64,000 nt of DNA from Microseira sp041929235 (lineage in GTDB: Bacteria; Cyanobacteriota; Cyanobacteriia; Cyanobacteriales; Aerosakkonemataceae). The notes below the pieces were generated by a model. It was not told where the DNA came from. It worked only from the letters and a program-made list of their open reading frames with translations, and ran no database searches. The DNA lies in the NCBI RefSeq assembly GCF_041929235.1, contig NZ_JBHFNP010000115.1, positions 32,543 through 96,542 of the forward strand, read 5' to 3'. Positions 16,533-25,748 of this stretch are shown here, piece by piece (within the stretch, counting starts at the first letter, position 1; every line of letters starts with the position of its first letter). Made by a program: the position numbers and the translations under genes.

Positions 16533-19500
16533 ATGATTGCTATCCCTGGTTACAAAATTGTAGAACAGATTTACGCCCGGTCAAAGACAGTCGTATATCG
16601 CGCCGTTAGGGAAACCGATCGACAATCGGTGATTATCAAAAGTTTAAAAACAGATTATCCTAGTTTAAATGACATTGCCGAAATCAGACAAGAGTATGAA
16701 ATTCTCAAAAATCTGGATATACCAGGCGTTGTAAAACCTCTGGGTTTGGAAACTTATAGTAACTCAATTGCGCTGATTTTAGAAGACTTTGGTGGAATAT
16801 CGCTGCAACAAGCGATCGCATCAAAGCAAAAAATAGAATTATCCCGCTTCTTGCACCTAGCCATCCAGCTAGCAGATGCCATCGGTCAACTGCATCAAAA
16901 CAATATTATTCATAAAGATATTAAGCCGGACAATATCGTCATCAATTTAGCAACAAACCAGGTAAAAATTATCGATTTTGGCATGGCAACGCGCCTGACA
17001 AAAGAAACCGAGAGAATTAGCAATCCCAACTTACTAGAAGGAACCCTAGCTTATATTTCTCCCGAACAAACCGGACGGATGAATCGGTATATCGATTACC
17101 GCACTGACTTTTATTCTTTGGGGCTTACTTTTTATGAAATGCTGACGGGAACCCTACCTTTTACTGCCAAAGACCCAATCGAATTGGTACACTGCCATAT
17201 TGCTAAAATACCAACTCCACCCGATAGGATCGAACCAGAAATTCCGCCAGTGGTTTCTGAGATTGTAATGAAATTATTAGCCAAAACAGCGGAAGACATA
17301 TATCAATGTGGTTGGGGGCTAAAAGCTGATTTAGAAAATTGTCTAAATCAATGGTTAGCTACAGGAAAAATAGAAAATTTTCCTTTGGGGACGCAACAAA
17401 TATCAGAAAAATTTCAAATAACCTCCGCTCCGATTAAGTGTCAAGTTCACAAAGTATTTGCCAGTCATATTCAACCTTGGAAAGAACCCTTGCGGCGTGC
17501 GATACCTAATTTTCTCACCGCGATTCAAACCAAACTCGAAACCGGCAATGTTGAATACTTGGGTTATGGTAGTACCGAATATTGTATGTATTTATTTTTC
17601 AGCGCCGAAAATCTAGAATACCTAGAGCAAAAGTATGGGTCTTATGAGGAACTACTGGAAAAGCTGAAACAAGAGTTAGGAACATATTATATAAAAATTG
17701 GTCGCCAAGCCGCCTTAAATTTAGCGGGTAAGGCAGATAATCCTTGCATTCTAACAGGTGAAAGTTTCAGCGAAGAAACAATGCTGCCGATGGTGGTTAA
17801 AGCCAATTTTAAAATGCTAATCTTTTGTTTCTATCTTTTCAAGTTAATTTTATTATATTTGTTTAAAAAATCCGATGATGCTGTAGAATATGCCGAGTTA
17901 GCCACCACCCAACTAGACGGTGTAGTCGGTATTCTTTATGTTGCCGAACATAATTTTTATTATTCTCTAGCACTGCTGGCGCGGTATCCCCATCTGTGCA
18001 AAAGCGAGCAAGCAGAATGCCTGGACAAGGTGACAAAAAATCAAGAAATGATGCAAATTTGGGCAGTTCATGCAGCGAGTAATTTCCAGCATAAATACGA
18101 CTTAGTAGAAGCTGAGAAAGCAAGGGTTTTGGGGCAAACTTTAGTAGCAATGGAGTACTACGATCGCGCCATTCAAGGTGCTAAAGAACAGGAATACATT
18201 CAGGAAGAAGCACTTGCGAATGAATTAGCAGCAGAATTTTATTTTTACATTGGCAGACAGAAGATTGCTCAAACTTATCTAATAGAATCTCACTATGGAT
18301 ATACTTGCTGGGGAGCAAAAGCGAAGATAGCAGATTTGGAGTCTAGATATCCCCAGCTAGCTGCCCAAAATTATGCCAGAGAAAGTAGCACTATTCAGGG
18401 AACTACCACAAATACCACAACTGTTGGCACTTCGGGAGTTCTAGACTTGAGGACGTTTATTAAAGTCTATCAAGCTCTCTCCGGTGAAATCTCACTAGAG
18501 AAATTGCTGAATAAATTGATGAAGATTGCGATCGAAAACGCAGGCGCTCAAACTGGACTGCTGATTTTAGAAAAAAATGGAAATTTGTTGATAGAAGCAG
18601 CGGGTTCAGCGGATAAAGATGAGGTCGTCGTGCGGCAATCAACGCCAGTAGAAAACAGTAATATGTTGCCGTTATCTGCCATCAATTACGTCGTCATAAC
18701 TCAAGAAAATGTGGTGTTAAATGATGCCACACAAGCCGGAATATTTACGACGGATAGTTATATTATCAGCCAGCAACCAAAGTCTATTTTATGTACTCCT
18801 ATCGTCAATCAAGGTAAATTAATCGGGCTACTTTATTTAGAAAATAATCTGACAACTGGTGCATTTACTCCAGAGCGTATAGAGGTTTTAAACATTCTAT
18901 CTTCTCAGATTGCCATTTCTCTAGAAAATGCCCGGCTTTTGGAAAACCTAACACTTGCCAAAGAGCAGTTAGAAGAATATTCGCGCACGCTGGAATTAAA
19001 ATTAGAAGAGAGAACCCAGGAATTACAAGAAAGCAACTTGCAACTGCAACAAGCTAAAGCAAAAGCCGATGTGGCGAACCGAGCAAAAAGCGAATTTTTA
19101 TCTAATATGAGCCACGAACTCAGAACGCCTTTGAATGGAATTTTGGGGTACGCGCAAATCCTCAAACGCAATACTCGGAAATTAGCTGGAGAAAAGCCAG
19201 ATATCGAGCAACAAAAAGAAGGGCTGAATATTATTCAACAGTGCGGCGAACACCTGCTGACACTAATCAACGATATTTTAGACATTTCTAAAATTGCAGC
19301 TCAGAAAATGGAAATACAACCGAACAATTTTCATTTTGCCAGCTTTCTTAAAAGCTTGTGCGATATCATTCGCATTCGAGCGGAACAAAAAGCTATTGCC
19401 TTTATTTACGATCCCATTCATCCCTTACCTACTGGGGTGAATGCTGATGAGAAAAGGTTAAGGCAAGTTTTAATTAATTTACTAGGCAATGCTGTCAAGT

Positions 19501-20507
19501 TTACCGACTCTGGCAGCGTCACTTTCAAAGTAAAGGTGATAGATAATCCAGAAAAGCATAACCCATTACCGATTACCAAAATACGCTTTCAAATAGAAGA
19601 TACAGGTATAGGCATGACACCGGAACATTTAACAAAAATATTTTTGCCCTTTGAGCAAGTAGGAGAGCGCCGCCGCCAGACTGAAGGGACGGGTTTGGGA
19701 TTGGCAATTAGCCAGAAAATAGTCGAGCTAATGGGGGGCGAAATTAAAGTCAAAAGTACCTTGGGTCAAGGTAGCGTTTTCTGGTTTGATTTGGATTTAC
19801 CAGAACTTGAACAATGGACTGATGCTCCCCAGACCGAACAACGTAATATTATCGGTTTTAAAGGGGAAAAACGCAAAGTTTTGGTAGTGGACGATAAGTG
19901 GTCAAATCGGGCAGTATTGGTGAATTTACTATCGCCTTTAGGGTTTGAAATTATTGAGGCAGTCGATGGTCAGGACTGTCTGAAAAAGGCTATTGAGTTT
20001 GAGCCAGATTGTATTTTAATGGATTTGGTAATGCCAGTAATGGACGGTTTTGAAGCAATTAGGCAAATTCGGCAGTTAACCGAACTAAAAGGGGTGGTAG
20101 TAATCGCTACATCTGCCAGCATTTTTGATCGGAATCAGCGCCAGAGTTTCCAGGCAGGCTGTAACGATTTTATCTCCAAACCTGTGGGTTACGAGATACT
20201 TCTTGAACGTTTACGGGTACATCTGGGTTTGGAATGGATTTACGAAGAAAAGGAGGAAGTAGAAAAGATAAAGGATGAAAATCAGCAGTCACTTCAAACG
20301 GCTATTGTGCCTCCGCCGAGGGAGCAAGTCAACGCTTTGCTCGATTTGGCAATGCGTGGCAACATCAAAGCCATTCTGGAACGAGTTGCTTTAATTGAAC
20401 AATTGGATGAGAAATTTGTGCCGTTTGTCACCGAGGTGCGAAAGTTAGCCAAAGGTTTTCAGGTCAAACAAATTCGCGAGTTTCTCAAAGCTTATTTACC
20501 TGGATAA
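16533..20507 (+). CDS. Ser/Thr kinase - GAF - hybrid histidine kinase
   Basis: 1324 residues. 1-~275: eukaryotic-type protein kinase (HKDIKPDNIVI catalytic loop, IIDFGMA metal-binding motif, GTLAYISPEQTGR). ~300-620: helical TPR-like region. ~650-800: GAF domain. ~855-1085: histidine kinase, His861 in MSHELRTPLNG, N box INLLGNAVKF, G boxes DTGIGM and GTGLGLAIS. ~1110-1235: receiver, Asp1164 in ILMDLVMPVMDG, then a helical tail. Cyanobacterial relatives usually carry an AAA ATPase of several hundred residues between the kinase and the TPR part; here LGTQQISEKFQI passes straight into TPR sequence, so the NTPase is missing in frame. Two REC-kinases follow in the same direction. Confidence 0.9.
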   Translation: MIAIPGYKIVEQIYARSKTVVYRAVRETDRQSVIIKSLKTDYPSLNDIAEIRQEYEILKNLDIPGVVKPLGLETYSNSIALILEDFGGISLQQAIASKQKIELSRFLHLAIQLADAIGQLHQNNIIHKDIKPDNIVINLATNQVKIIDFGMATRLTKETERISNPNLLEGTLAYISPEQTGRMNRYIDYRTDFYSLGLTFYEMLTGTLPFTAKDPIELVHCHIAKIPTPPDRIEPEIPPVVSEIVMKLLAKTAEDIYQCGWGLKADLENCLNQWLATGKIENFPLGTQQISEKFQITSAPIKCQVHKVFASHIQPWKEPLRRAIPNFLTAIQTKLETGNVEYLGYGSTEYCMYLFFSAENLEYLEQKYGSYEELLEKLKQELGTYYIKIGRQAALNLAGKADNPCILTGESFSEETMLPMVVKANFKMLIFCFYLFKLILLYLFKKSDDAVEYAELATTQLDGVVGILYVAEHNFYYSLALLARYPHLCKSEQAECLDKVTKNQEMMQIWAVHAASNFQHKYDLVEAEKARVLGQTLVAMEYYDRAIQGAKEQEYIQEEALANELAAEFYFYIGRQKIAQTYLIESHYGYTCWGAKAKIADLESRYPQLAAQNYARESSTIQGTTTNTTTVGTSGVLDLRTFIKVYQALSGEISLEKLLNKLMKIAIENAGAQTGLLILEKNGNLLIEAAGSADKDEVVVRQSTPVENSNMLPLSAINYVVITQENVVLNDATQAGIFTTDSYIISQQPKSILCTPIVNQGKLIGLLYLENNLTTGAFTPERIEVLNILSSQIAISLENARLLENLTLAKEQLEEYSRTLELKLEERTQELQESNLQLQQAKAKADVANRAKSEFLSNMSHELRTPLNGILGYAQILKRNTRKLAGEKPDIEQQKEGLNIIQQCGEHLLTLINDILDISKIAAQKMEIQPNNFHFASFLKSLCDIIRIRAEQKAIAFIYDPIHPLPTGVNADEKRLRQVLINLLGNAVKFTDSGSVTFKVKVIDNPEKHNPLPITKIRFQIEDTGIGMTPEHLTKIFLPFEQVGERRRQTEGTGLGLAISQKIVELMGGEIKVKSTLGQGSVFWFDLDLPELEQWTDAPQTEQRNIIGFKGEKRKVLVVDDKWSNRAVLVNLLSPLGFEIIEAVDGQDCLKKAIEFEPDCILMDLVMPVMDGFEAIRQIRQLTELKGVVVIATSASIFDRNQRQSFQAGCNDFISKPVGYEILLERLRVHLGLEWIYEEKEEVEKIKDENQQSLQTAIVPPPREQVNALLDLAMRGNIKAILERVALIEQLDEKFVPFVTEVRKLAKGFQVKQIREFLKAYLPG

Positions 20508-20552
20508 AATATTCGCAATTGAATTCATTGAAAAATCAGATAGGGTGCAGCT

Positions 20553-21746
20553 ATGAACGCAACTACACAAGGCACTATTTTAATCGTTGATGATATGCCT
20601 AACAATTTAGGAGTGCTGCTGGATTGTTTAAATGAATCTGGCTTTGAAGTGTTGGTAGCAGAAGATGGGGAAAGCGCAATCGAGCAGGTCAAATATGCTT
20701 CCCCCGATCTGATTTTATTGGATGTACTGATGCCCGGAATAGACGGGTTTGAAACTTGCCGCCGCCTCAAGTCCGATCGGGCAACTAAAGATATCCCAGT
20801 GATTTTTATGACGGCGCTTAGCGATGCCGAAGATAAAGTCAAAGGGTTTAGCGTCGGCGGGGTGGATTATATCACGAAACCGATTCAACAGGCAGAGGTT
20901 TTAGCCCGCGTGACGACGCACTTGAGCATCCGCAACTTGCAAAAGAAACTGCAAAAACAAAACGAACGCTTGCAACAGGAAATCGTCGAACGCATCAAAG
21001 TCGAGAAAGAAATCAAACAACTCAATGAAAACTTAAAGCGCCGTACCATCCAGTTAGAAGCAGTAAACAAAGAACTAGAAGCTTTTTCTTATTCGGTTTC
21101 CCACGATTTACGCGCCTACGTCCGCAGACTTATGGCCTTCAGCCAAGTTCTACGAAACCAATATGAAAACAAATTAGACCCTCCTGGTAAAAATTACCTG
21201 CAACAAGTACGGCTGGCATCTGGGCAGATGAATCAATTGATTGATGGTTTGCTGCATTTGTCTTATGTGACTCGCAGCGAAATTTGCTTTGAAACTGTTA
21301 ATTTAAGCAACATAGCGCGACAGATTGCGACTTCGCTGCGGCAAACCAATCCAGCAAGAGCAGTGGATTTTGTGATTGAAGAAGGCATAATTGTTCAAGG
21401 GGATAGGCGGCTGCTGAAGATTATGCTGGAAAATCTGCTGGGCAATGCCTGGAAGTACACGGGAAAAAACCTCGTGTCTTGGATAGAATTTGGCGTTGCT
21501 AATACCAATAACCAATTGCATAATACTGATAATGCCTTATATTTCATCCGCGACAACGGTGTAGGCTTCGACATGGTTGACGCTGAAAAACTATTTGGCA
21601 CTTTCGTGCGCCTGCACAGCAATAAAGAGTATGAAGGAACCGGCATTGGTCTGGCAACGGTGCAGCGCATTATCCAGCGCCACGGCGGGCAAATCTGGGC
21701 TGAAGCAGCAGTAAATCAGGGGGCAACGTTCTACTTTACACTTTGA
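20553..21746 (+). CDS. Receiver - histidine kinase (REC-HisKA-HATPase)
   Basis: 397 residues. 1-~125: receiver (ILIVDDMPNN, phospho-acceptor Asp in LILLDVLMPGIDG, Lys in YITKPIQ). ~125-165: coiled coil. ~170-395: kinase core, His in FSYSVSHDLRA, N box LENLLGNAWKYTG, DNGVGFD, GTGIGLATVQRII. This input-by-receiver layout is typical of proteins that take a phosphate from an upstream hybrid kinase and pass it on or modulate another kinase. It starts 45 bases after the hybrid kinase gene. The usual Pro after HDLRA is replaced (HDLRAYVRR), though the His remains. Confidence 0.88.
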   Translation: MNATTQGTILIVDDMPNNLGVLLDCLNESGFEVLVAEDGESAIEQVKYASPDLILLDVLMPGIDGFETCRRLKSDRATKDIPVIFMTALSDAEDKVKGFSVGGVDYITKPIQQAEVLARVTTHLSIRNLQKKLQKQNERLQQEIVERIKVEKEIKQLNENLKRRTIQLEAVNKELEAFSYSVSHDLRAYVRRLMAFSQVLRNQYENKLDPPGKNYLQQVRLASGQMNQLIDGLLHLSYVTRSEICFETVNLSNIARQIATSLRQTNPARAVDFVIEEGIIVQGDRRLLKIMLENLLGNAWKYTGKNLVSWIEFGVANTNNQLHNTDNALYFIRDNGVGFDMVDAEKLFGTFVRLHSNKEYEGTGIGLATVQRIIQRHGGQIWAEAAVNQGATFYFTL

Positions 21747-21767
21747 GCAAACATAAAAAAAGTAAAT

Positions 21768-22940
21768 ATGAAAAAACCAGAACAAAACACTATTTTAATT
21801 GTCGATGATATGCCCAATAATTTGGGAGCGTTGCTCGATTATTTGACCGATTTCGGCTTTGAAGTGTTGGTGGCAGAAGATGGGGAAAGTGCGATCGAGC
21901 AGGTGGAATATGCCTTACCAGATATAATTTTATTGGATGTACTGATGCCGGGAATAGACGGGTTTGAAACTTGCTCGCGCCTCAAGTCTAATCAGACTAC
22001 TAAAGATATCCCGGTGATTTTTATGACGGCACTTAGCGATGGCGAAGATAAAGTCAAAGGGTTTAGCGTCGGCGGGGTGGATTATATCACGAAACCGATT
22101 CAACAGGCAGAGGTTTTAGCCCGCGTGACGACGCACTTGAGCATCCGCAACTTGCAACAAAAACTGCAACAACAAAACGATCGCTTGCAACAGGAAATAT
22201 GGGATCGGATCAAAATAGAACAACAACTGCAAACGCGCACCACCCAACTAGAAGTTGCGAATAAAGAACTAGAAGCTTTCAGCTATTCAGTTGCCCACGA
22301 CCTGCGTAACCCAATCACCAGTATCAACGGCTATATATGGGCGTTAGAAGAAGAATACGCTTCCCTGTTCGACGAAGACGGCAAACATTACTTGGAACGG
22401 GTACGTGTAGCAACAGAGCGCATGGAGCAACTAATCGACGATATCTTGCGCCTATCCCAGGTGACGAGCAGCAAGATGCAATTTGATACCGTTGATTTGA
22501 GTCACATAACCAAAGAGATTGCCATTTCTCTGCGCCAAACCTCAAACCAAAGAGAGGTCGAATTTATCATTGCAGAAGGCGTCGTGGTTCAGGGAGACTC
22601 GCCACTGCTTAAGATAGTCCTAGAAAACCTGCTCGGTAATGCCTGGAAGTACACCCGCAACAAACCCCGCGCTCGCATAGAATTCGGCGTCTTAGAACGG
22701 GGGATAGATACAGCATCTTCACTTCACACTTATTTTGTCCGCGATGACGGTGCCGGTTTCGATATGGCTAAAGCTGACAAACTTTTCGGTGCTTTCTGTC
22801 GCCTGCACGGCAAAAACGAGTTTGAAGGCACCGGCATCGGGTTGGCTACGGTACAGCGGATTATTCACCGCCACGGCGGGCAGATCTGGGCTGATGGGGA
22901 AGTCAATAAAGGTGCGACGTTTTACTTTACTCTGGGTTAG
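21768..22940 (+). CDS. Receiver - histidine kinase, paralogue of the preceding gene
   Basis: 390 residues with the same order: receiver (ILIVDDMPNN, ILLDVLMPGIDG, ITKPIQ), coiled coil, kinase core with His in FSYSVAHDLRNPITS, LENLLGNAWKYTR, DDGAGFD, GTGIGLATVQRII. It starts 21 bases after its neighbour and is clearly a tandem duplicate. A 114-bp stretch (22044-22157) is identical to 20829-20942 although flanking parts have diverged. Together with the upstream hybrid kinase it looks like a phosphorelay operon; no output domain is encoded in it. Confidence 0.88.
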   Translation: MKKPEQNTILIVDDMPNNLGALLDYLTDFGFEVLVAEDGESAIEQVEYALPDIILLDVLMPGIDGFETCSRLKSNQTTKDIPVIFMTALSDGEDKVKGFSVGGVDYITKPIQQAEVLARVTTHLSIRNLQQKLQQQNDRLQQEIWDRIKIEQQLQTRTTQLEVANKELEAFSYSVAHDLRNPITSINGYIWALEEEYASLFDEDGKHYLERVRVATERMEQLIDDILRLSQVTSSKMQFDTVDLSHITKEIAISLRQTSNQREVEFIIAEGVVVQGDSPLLKIVLENLLGNAWKYTRNKPRARIEFGVLERGIDTASSLHTYFVRDDGAGFDMAKADKLFGAFCRLHGKNEFEGTGIGLATVQRIIHRHGGQIWADGEVNKGATFYFTLG

Positions 22941-23059
22941 CGCCTCGCTATCACAAATTTTTTACCATAAAAGCTTGTAATAGGTTATAGGTAATGGGCA
23001 ATTGGTCAAACTGCAAACAGTCCGACCCTGACCTATAACCCATGACCCATGACCCCCCC

Positions 23060-23704
23060 TTAAGCCATATTGTTTTCAATCGCCCAGCGTGCTAATTCTG
23101 TGCGATTGTGCAGTCCTGTTTTGCCCAACATATTTGATACGTGGCTTTCCACAGTGCGCTGACTCACGTTGAGTTCGTCCGCAATTTCCCGGTTAGCCAA
23201 ACCCCGTGCCACATGCTGTACAACTTTTAATTCCGTCGGGGTTAACTGCACGTCAAACGGCACATGAATTCTCGTTGCTTCGTCTCCCTTGGCCTGATGC
23301 TGCAACAGGCGCGAGGTATGCTTGAGCGAGGATTCCACTTGCGCCACCAATTCTTCTGGTTCAAAGGGCTTGACCATGTAAACATCGGCACCAGTGTTCA
23401 ACCCCTTGACCTTGTCTTGGCTTTGCCCTTTGGCGGAAAGGAATAAAACCGGAATCCAGCTGGTGCGAGGTTCTTCTCTAACATGTTTGACGAAGGTATA
23501 GCCGTCCATTTCCGGCATCATCACGTCGCAGATAATTAGGTCTGGCATTTCCTGATCGAGTACATCGAGTGCTTGGCGACCATTTTCTGCCGTGACTACC
23601 TCGTAGCCTCTAAATTCCAGGTAATCCTTAACCAGCAAAATCAGGTTCGGATCGTCATCTATTAACAGTAATCGTTTTGTATCTCTGATGCGAGTGTCTT
23701 TCAT
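23060..23704 (-). CDS. NarL/LuxR-type response regulator
   Basis: 214 residues. 1-~125: receiver with DDD acidic pocket (LLLIDDDPN), phospho-Asp in LIICDVMMPEMDG, Lys in YMVKPFEPEE. ~150-212: LuxR-type helix-turn-helix (LTPTELKVVQHVARGLANRE, then RTVESHVSNMLGKTG). The overall look resembles the Ycf29/TctD-like regulator of cyanobacteria and red-algal plastids, but that is from memory. It is convergent with the REC-kinase pair, so it is a possible output for them; no direct evidence. Confidence 0.88.
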   Translation of the reverse strand: MKDTRIRDTKRLLLIDDDPNLILLVKDYLEFRGYEVVTAENGRQALDVLDQEMPDLIICDVMMPEMDGYTFVKHVREEPRTSWIPVLFLSAKGQSQDKVKGLNTGADVYMVKPFEPEELVAQVESSLKHTSRLLQHQAKGDEATRIHVPFDVQLTPTELKVVQHVARGLANREIADELNVSQRTVESHVSNMLGKTGLHNRTELARWAIENNMA

Positions 23705-24258
23705 AGAAAACTCTTGGGAGCGTAGAAACGGGGTGATTCATCCGGTGCAGGAAACAAGGGCTTGGCGCGGTTTTAACCATTCCTGGCGGGGGGATAGGGA
23801 GAGGTACAGTCTCTATCCACTCCGTCATGCCAACGGCTGCTGCCATTGAACGAGAGCCGGAGTACGCTTACCCTGTACGGTGTAACGTTCGCCCTATCTT
23901 GTAGCGCGCTAAAGCGCGAGCAAGTACGCCAACGTTTAGGGTTTTTACAATCCAGAATGCACTGGATTAAACCCCATCGAGCTGTTTAACGTTCCGGTTC
24001 TAGCAGCCTTTAATCGCTATGGACGCATTTGAGGTTAGGTCTTTAACCCTTGTCCTCAAAGCAGCCGTTAGCCTGAGGCTGGTCAGCTACCTGAAACTGG
24101 GGACACAAAAGCCACCCATGTTTCAGCCGGGGGTGCTGACAAGATCTCGCCCGCAGTGTGGCAACCCTGTGGCTTGAACCCAGGGAGGAACGGGGCGATC
24201 TGAATAGATCCAGAGTCAAAATGCTCCAGTCCTTGACCAATAAACTTCCCAGTGTTCT
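23705..24258. other. Long non-coding region
   Basis: No credible protein frame. Several short stems are visible, for example GTAGCGCGCTAAAGCGCG near 23901 and CCCTG...CAGGG inside AGATC...GATCT at ~24140-24202, so one or more structured RNAs are possible. I could not match it to 6S, SRP, RNase P or tmRNA signatures. Confidence 0.4.
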
Positions 24259-24342
24259 ATGCATTCTACTGACACAGTGTATCCCGCAACCTGTGAGCAA
24301 GGTCACAACTGGTATGCGGAATTTAAGGTCAGTAGAATGCAT
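24259..24342. other. Structured element with a perfect 15-bp stem
   Basis: ATGCATTCTACTGAC (24259-24273) pairs exactly with GTCAGTAGAATGCAT (24328-24342). The 54-base interior can fold further (CCGCA/TGCGG, then GTGA/TCAC), giving one long hairpin. It could be a small RNA or a palindromic mobile repeat; no second copy is in the window. Confidence 0.5.
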
Positions 24343-24423
24343 AATAGCAAAGGAAGTTTAGTAGTAATACGGAAGTATGCTGTATAAGTGCAATGATATT
24401 ATAGTGGGTTTTAATCTGGGAAG

Positions 24424-24867
24424 TTAATCAAAAACACCTGTCTCAATTTCTGGTTCTGGTAAGGGATGGGTTAAGAACGCATACTCGTCTACGATCCGAT
24501 TGCCGATCAGATGTTCCTGAATTATCCGCTCGATCGCTTCCGGCGTTGCATTACGATACCAGACTCCATCGGGATAGACGACCATAATTGGTCCAGCGGC
24601 GCATACTCGCAAGCAGTTCGCCTTGGTGCGAAAGATACAACCCGGTCGCGTGTCGGTTGGTTTATCCAGTTTCAGTTCCACAAGACGCCGTTTCAGATAC
24701 TCCCAAGATGCTAAACTCGCTTCCTTCGAGCAACATTGGGGAACTGTCTGGTCTGCACAAATAAACACGTGTCGCTCAATTTGACCGAGTCCCAAATTTT
24801 TCACGCACGCTGCTAAGGCGCTATCGTTTTTCGGCGAGCAAGTTTCTAAAGTTTCATCCGATGACAT
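24424..24867 (-). CDS. [2Fe-2S] thioredoxin-like ferredoxin domain protein
   Basis: About 147 residues from ATG 24867 (MSSDETLE...), which has GGGAG 12 bases upstream. An earlier in-frame ATG at 24912 falls in an ATGACCC repeat and is less likely. Cysteines in HVFICADQTVPQCCSKE and in RTKANCLRVCAAGP give the C-x(10-12)-C ... C-x3-C pattern of thioredoxin-fold [2Fe-2S] ferredoxins; GPIMVVYPDGVWY is typical of the family. Such proteins act as soluble electron carriers; no partner is indicated here. Confidence 0.85.
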   Translation of the reverse strand: MSSDETLETCSPKNDSALAACVKNLGLGQIERHVFICADQTVPQCCSKEASLASWEYLKRRLVELKLDKPTDTRPGCIFRTKANCLRVCAAGPIMVVYPDGVWYRNATPEAIERIIQEHLIGNRIVDEYAFLTHPLPEPEIETGVFD

Positions 24868-25172
24868 TGTCGCTAGATTCTCCCTCATGCTGCTTTTTGG
24901 GTCATGGGTCATGGGTCACCTTGGGTGACCAACGACCTATTATCAACATTATGTGTAGCAGACTGCGGCAAGACTTAGGTACTATCTCGCCAGAAACCCG
25001 GTTTCTGCGTCGCTCTCTGGTTACCACACCCTGGATTTTTCCGAGAAACCGGGTTTCTTTACCGCGTCCTAGAGCGCCTCATAAGTATTTATACTTAGCA
25101 ATTCTGGCGATGTGTTAAGTTCGGGAACCCGTACAAGAAAAATTGTTGCCATCGCGTTCCACTCGGTTTAAA

Positions 25173-25199
25173 TTAGCACTCAGGAGATGAGAGTGCTAA
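25173..25199. promoter_or_regulatory. CIRCE operator for HrcA
   Basis: TTAGCACTC, nine bases, GAGTGCTAA: an exact match to the CIRCE consensus, 93 bases before groES. HrcA is expected to bind it and repress groES-groEL without heat stress. The rest of 24913-25291 holds AAACCGGGTTTC-type repeats and copies of ATGACCC. Confidence 0.97.
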
Positions 25200-25291
25200 C
25201 TCTCGGAAGGGAAGTGGGAATTGAGCATGGATGTTCACCAATGACCCATGACCCATGACCCATCAAAATCTGTAGTCGGAGTATTGTTTGT

Positions 25292-25603
25292 ATGGCAGCA
25301 GTATCTTTAAGCGTTTCTACCGTTAAACCGTTGGGCGATCGCGTATTCGTGAAAGTAAGCGCGTCTGAAGAAAAAACCGCTGGCGGTATTCTCCTACCCG
25401 ACACCGCCAAAGAAAAACCCCAGGTGGGAGAAGTCGTCCAAGTTGGCTCTGGGAAGCGGAACGATGACGGTTCGCGCCAAGAAATGGAAGTCAAAGTCGG
25501 CGATCAGGTTCTCTACTCCAAGTATGCCGGAACCGATGTCAAACTCGGTGGTGATGAATACGTCCTGCTCTCCGAAAAAGATATTCTCGCGATCGTTAGC
25601 TAA
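25292..25603 (+). CDS. groS: Co-chaperonin GroES
   Basis: 103 residues, the normal length. KPLGDRVFVKVSASEEKTAG and GGILLPDTAKEKPQ form the mobile loop region that contacts GroEL, and GTDVKLGGDEYVLLSEKDIL the C-terminal strand. It caps the GroEL cylinder during ATP-driven folding in the cytoplasm. It is first in the groES-groEL operon under the CIRCE element. ATG 25292 follows a weak purine-rich stretch. Confidence 0.97.
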   Translation: MAAVSLSVSTVKPLGDRVFVKVSASEEKTAGGILLPDTAKEKPQVGEVVQVGSGKRNDDGSRQEMEVKVGDQVLYSKYAGTDVKLGGDEYVLLSEKDILAIVS

Positions 25604-25735
25604 TAGCTAATGGCTAATGGCTAATGGCTAATGGCTAGAACAGCTAATAGCTAATGGCTAATGGCTAATGGCAAGAACAAGGCAATTAGCAGTTAGCAAT
25701 TAGCAATTACCAATTACCAATCACCAATTATCAAA
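25602..25735. repeat. Heptamer repeats between groES and groEL
   Basis: Many copies of TAATGGC and its variants (AATTAGC, AATTACC) fill the gap between the two genes. Similar heptamer strings occur at 39731-39780, 42715-42800, 45178-45214, 52499-52530, 55470-55498 and 55557-55586; they are typical of cyanobacterial short repeated sequences. Confidence 0.9.
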
Positions 25736-25748
25736 ATCGTCGAAAACT

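Noticed and set aside
24160..24190. tRNA T-arm-like GCTTGAACCC
   Set aside because: No acceptor stem, anticodon arm or GGTTCGAnTCC match around it.
24130..24342. 6S RNA, SRP RNA, RNase P RNA or tmRNA
   Set aside because: None of the conserved blocks of these RNAs could be found; left as an unassigned structured region.
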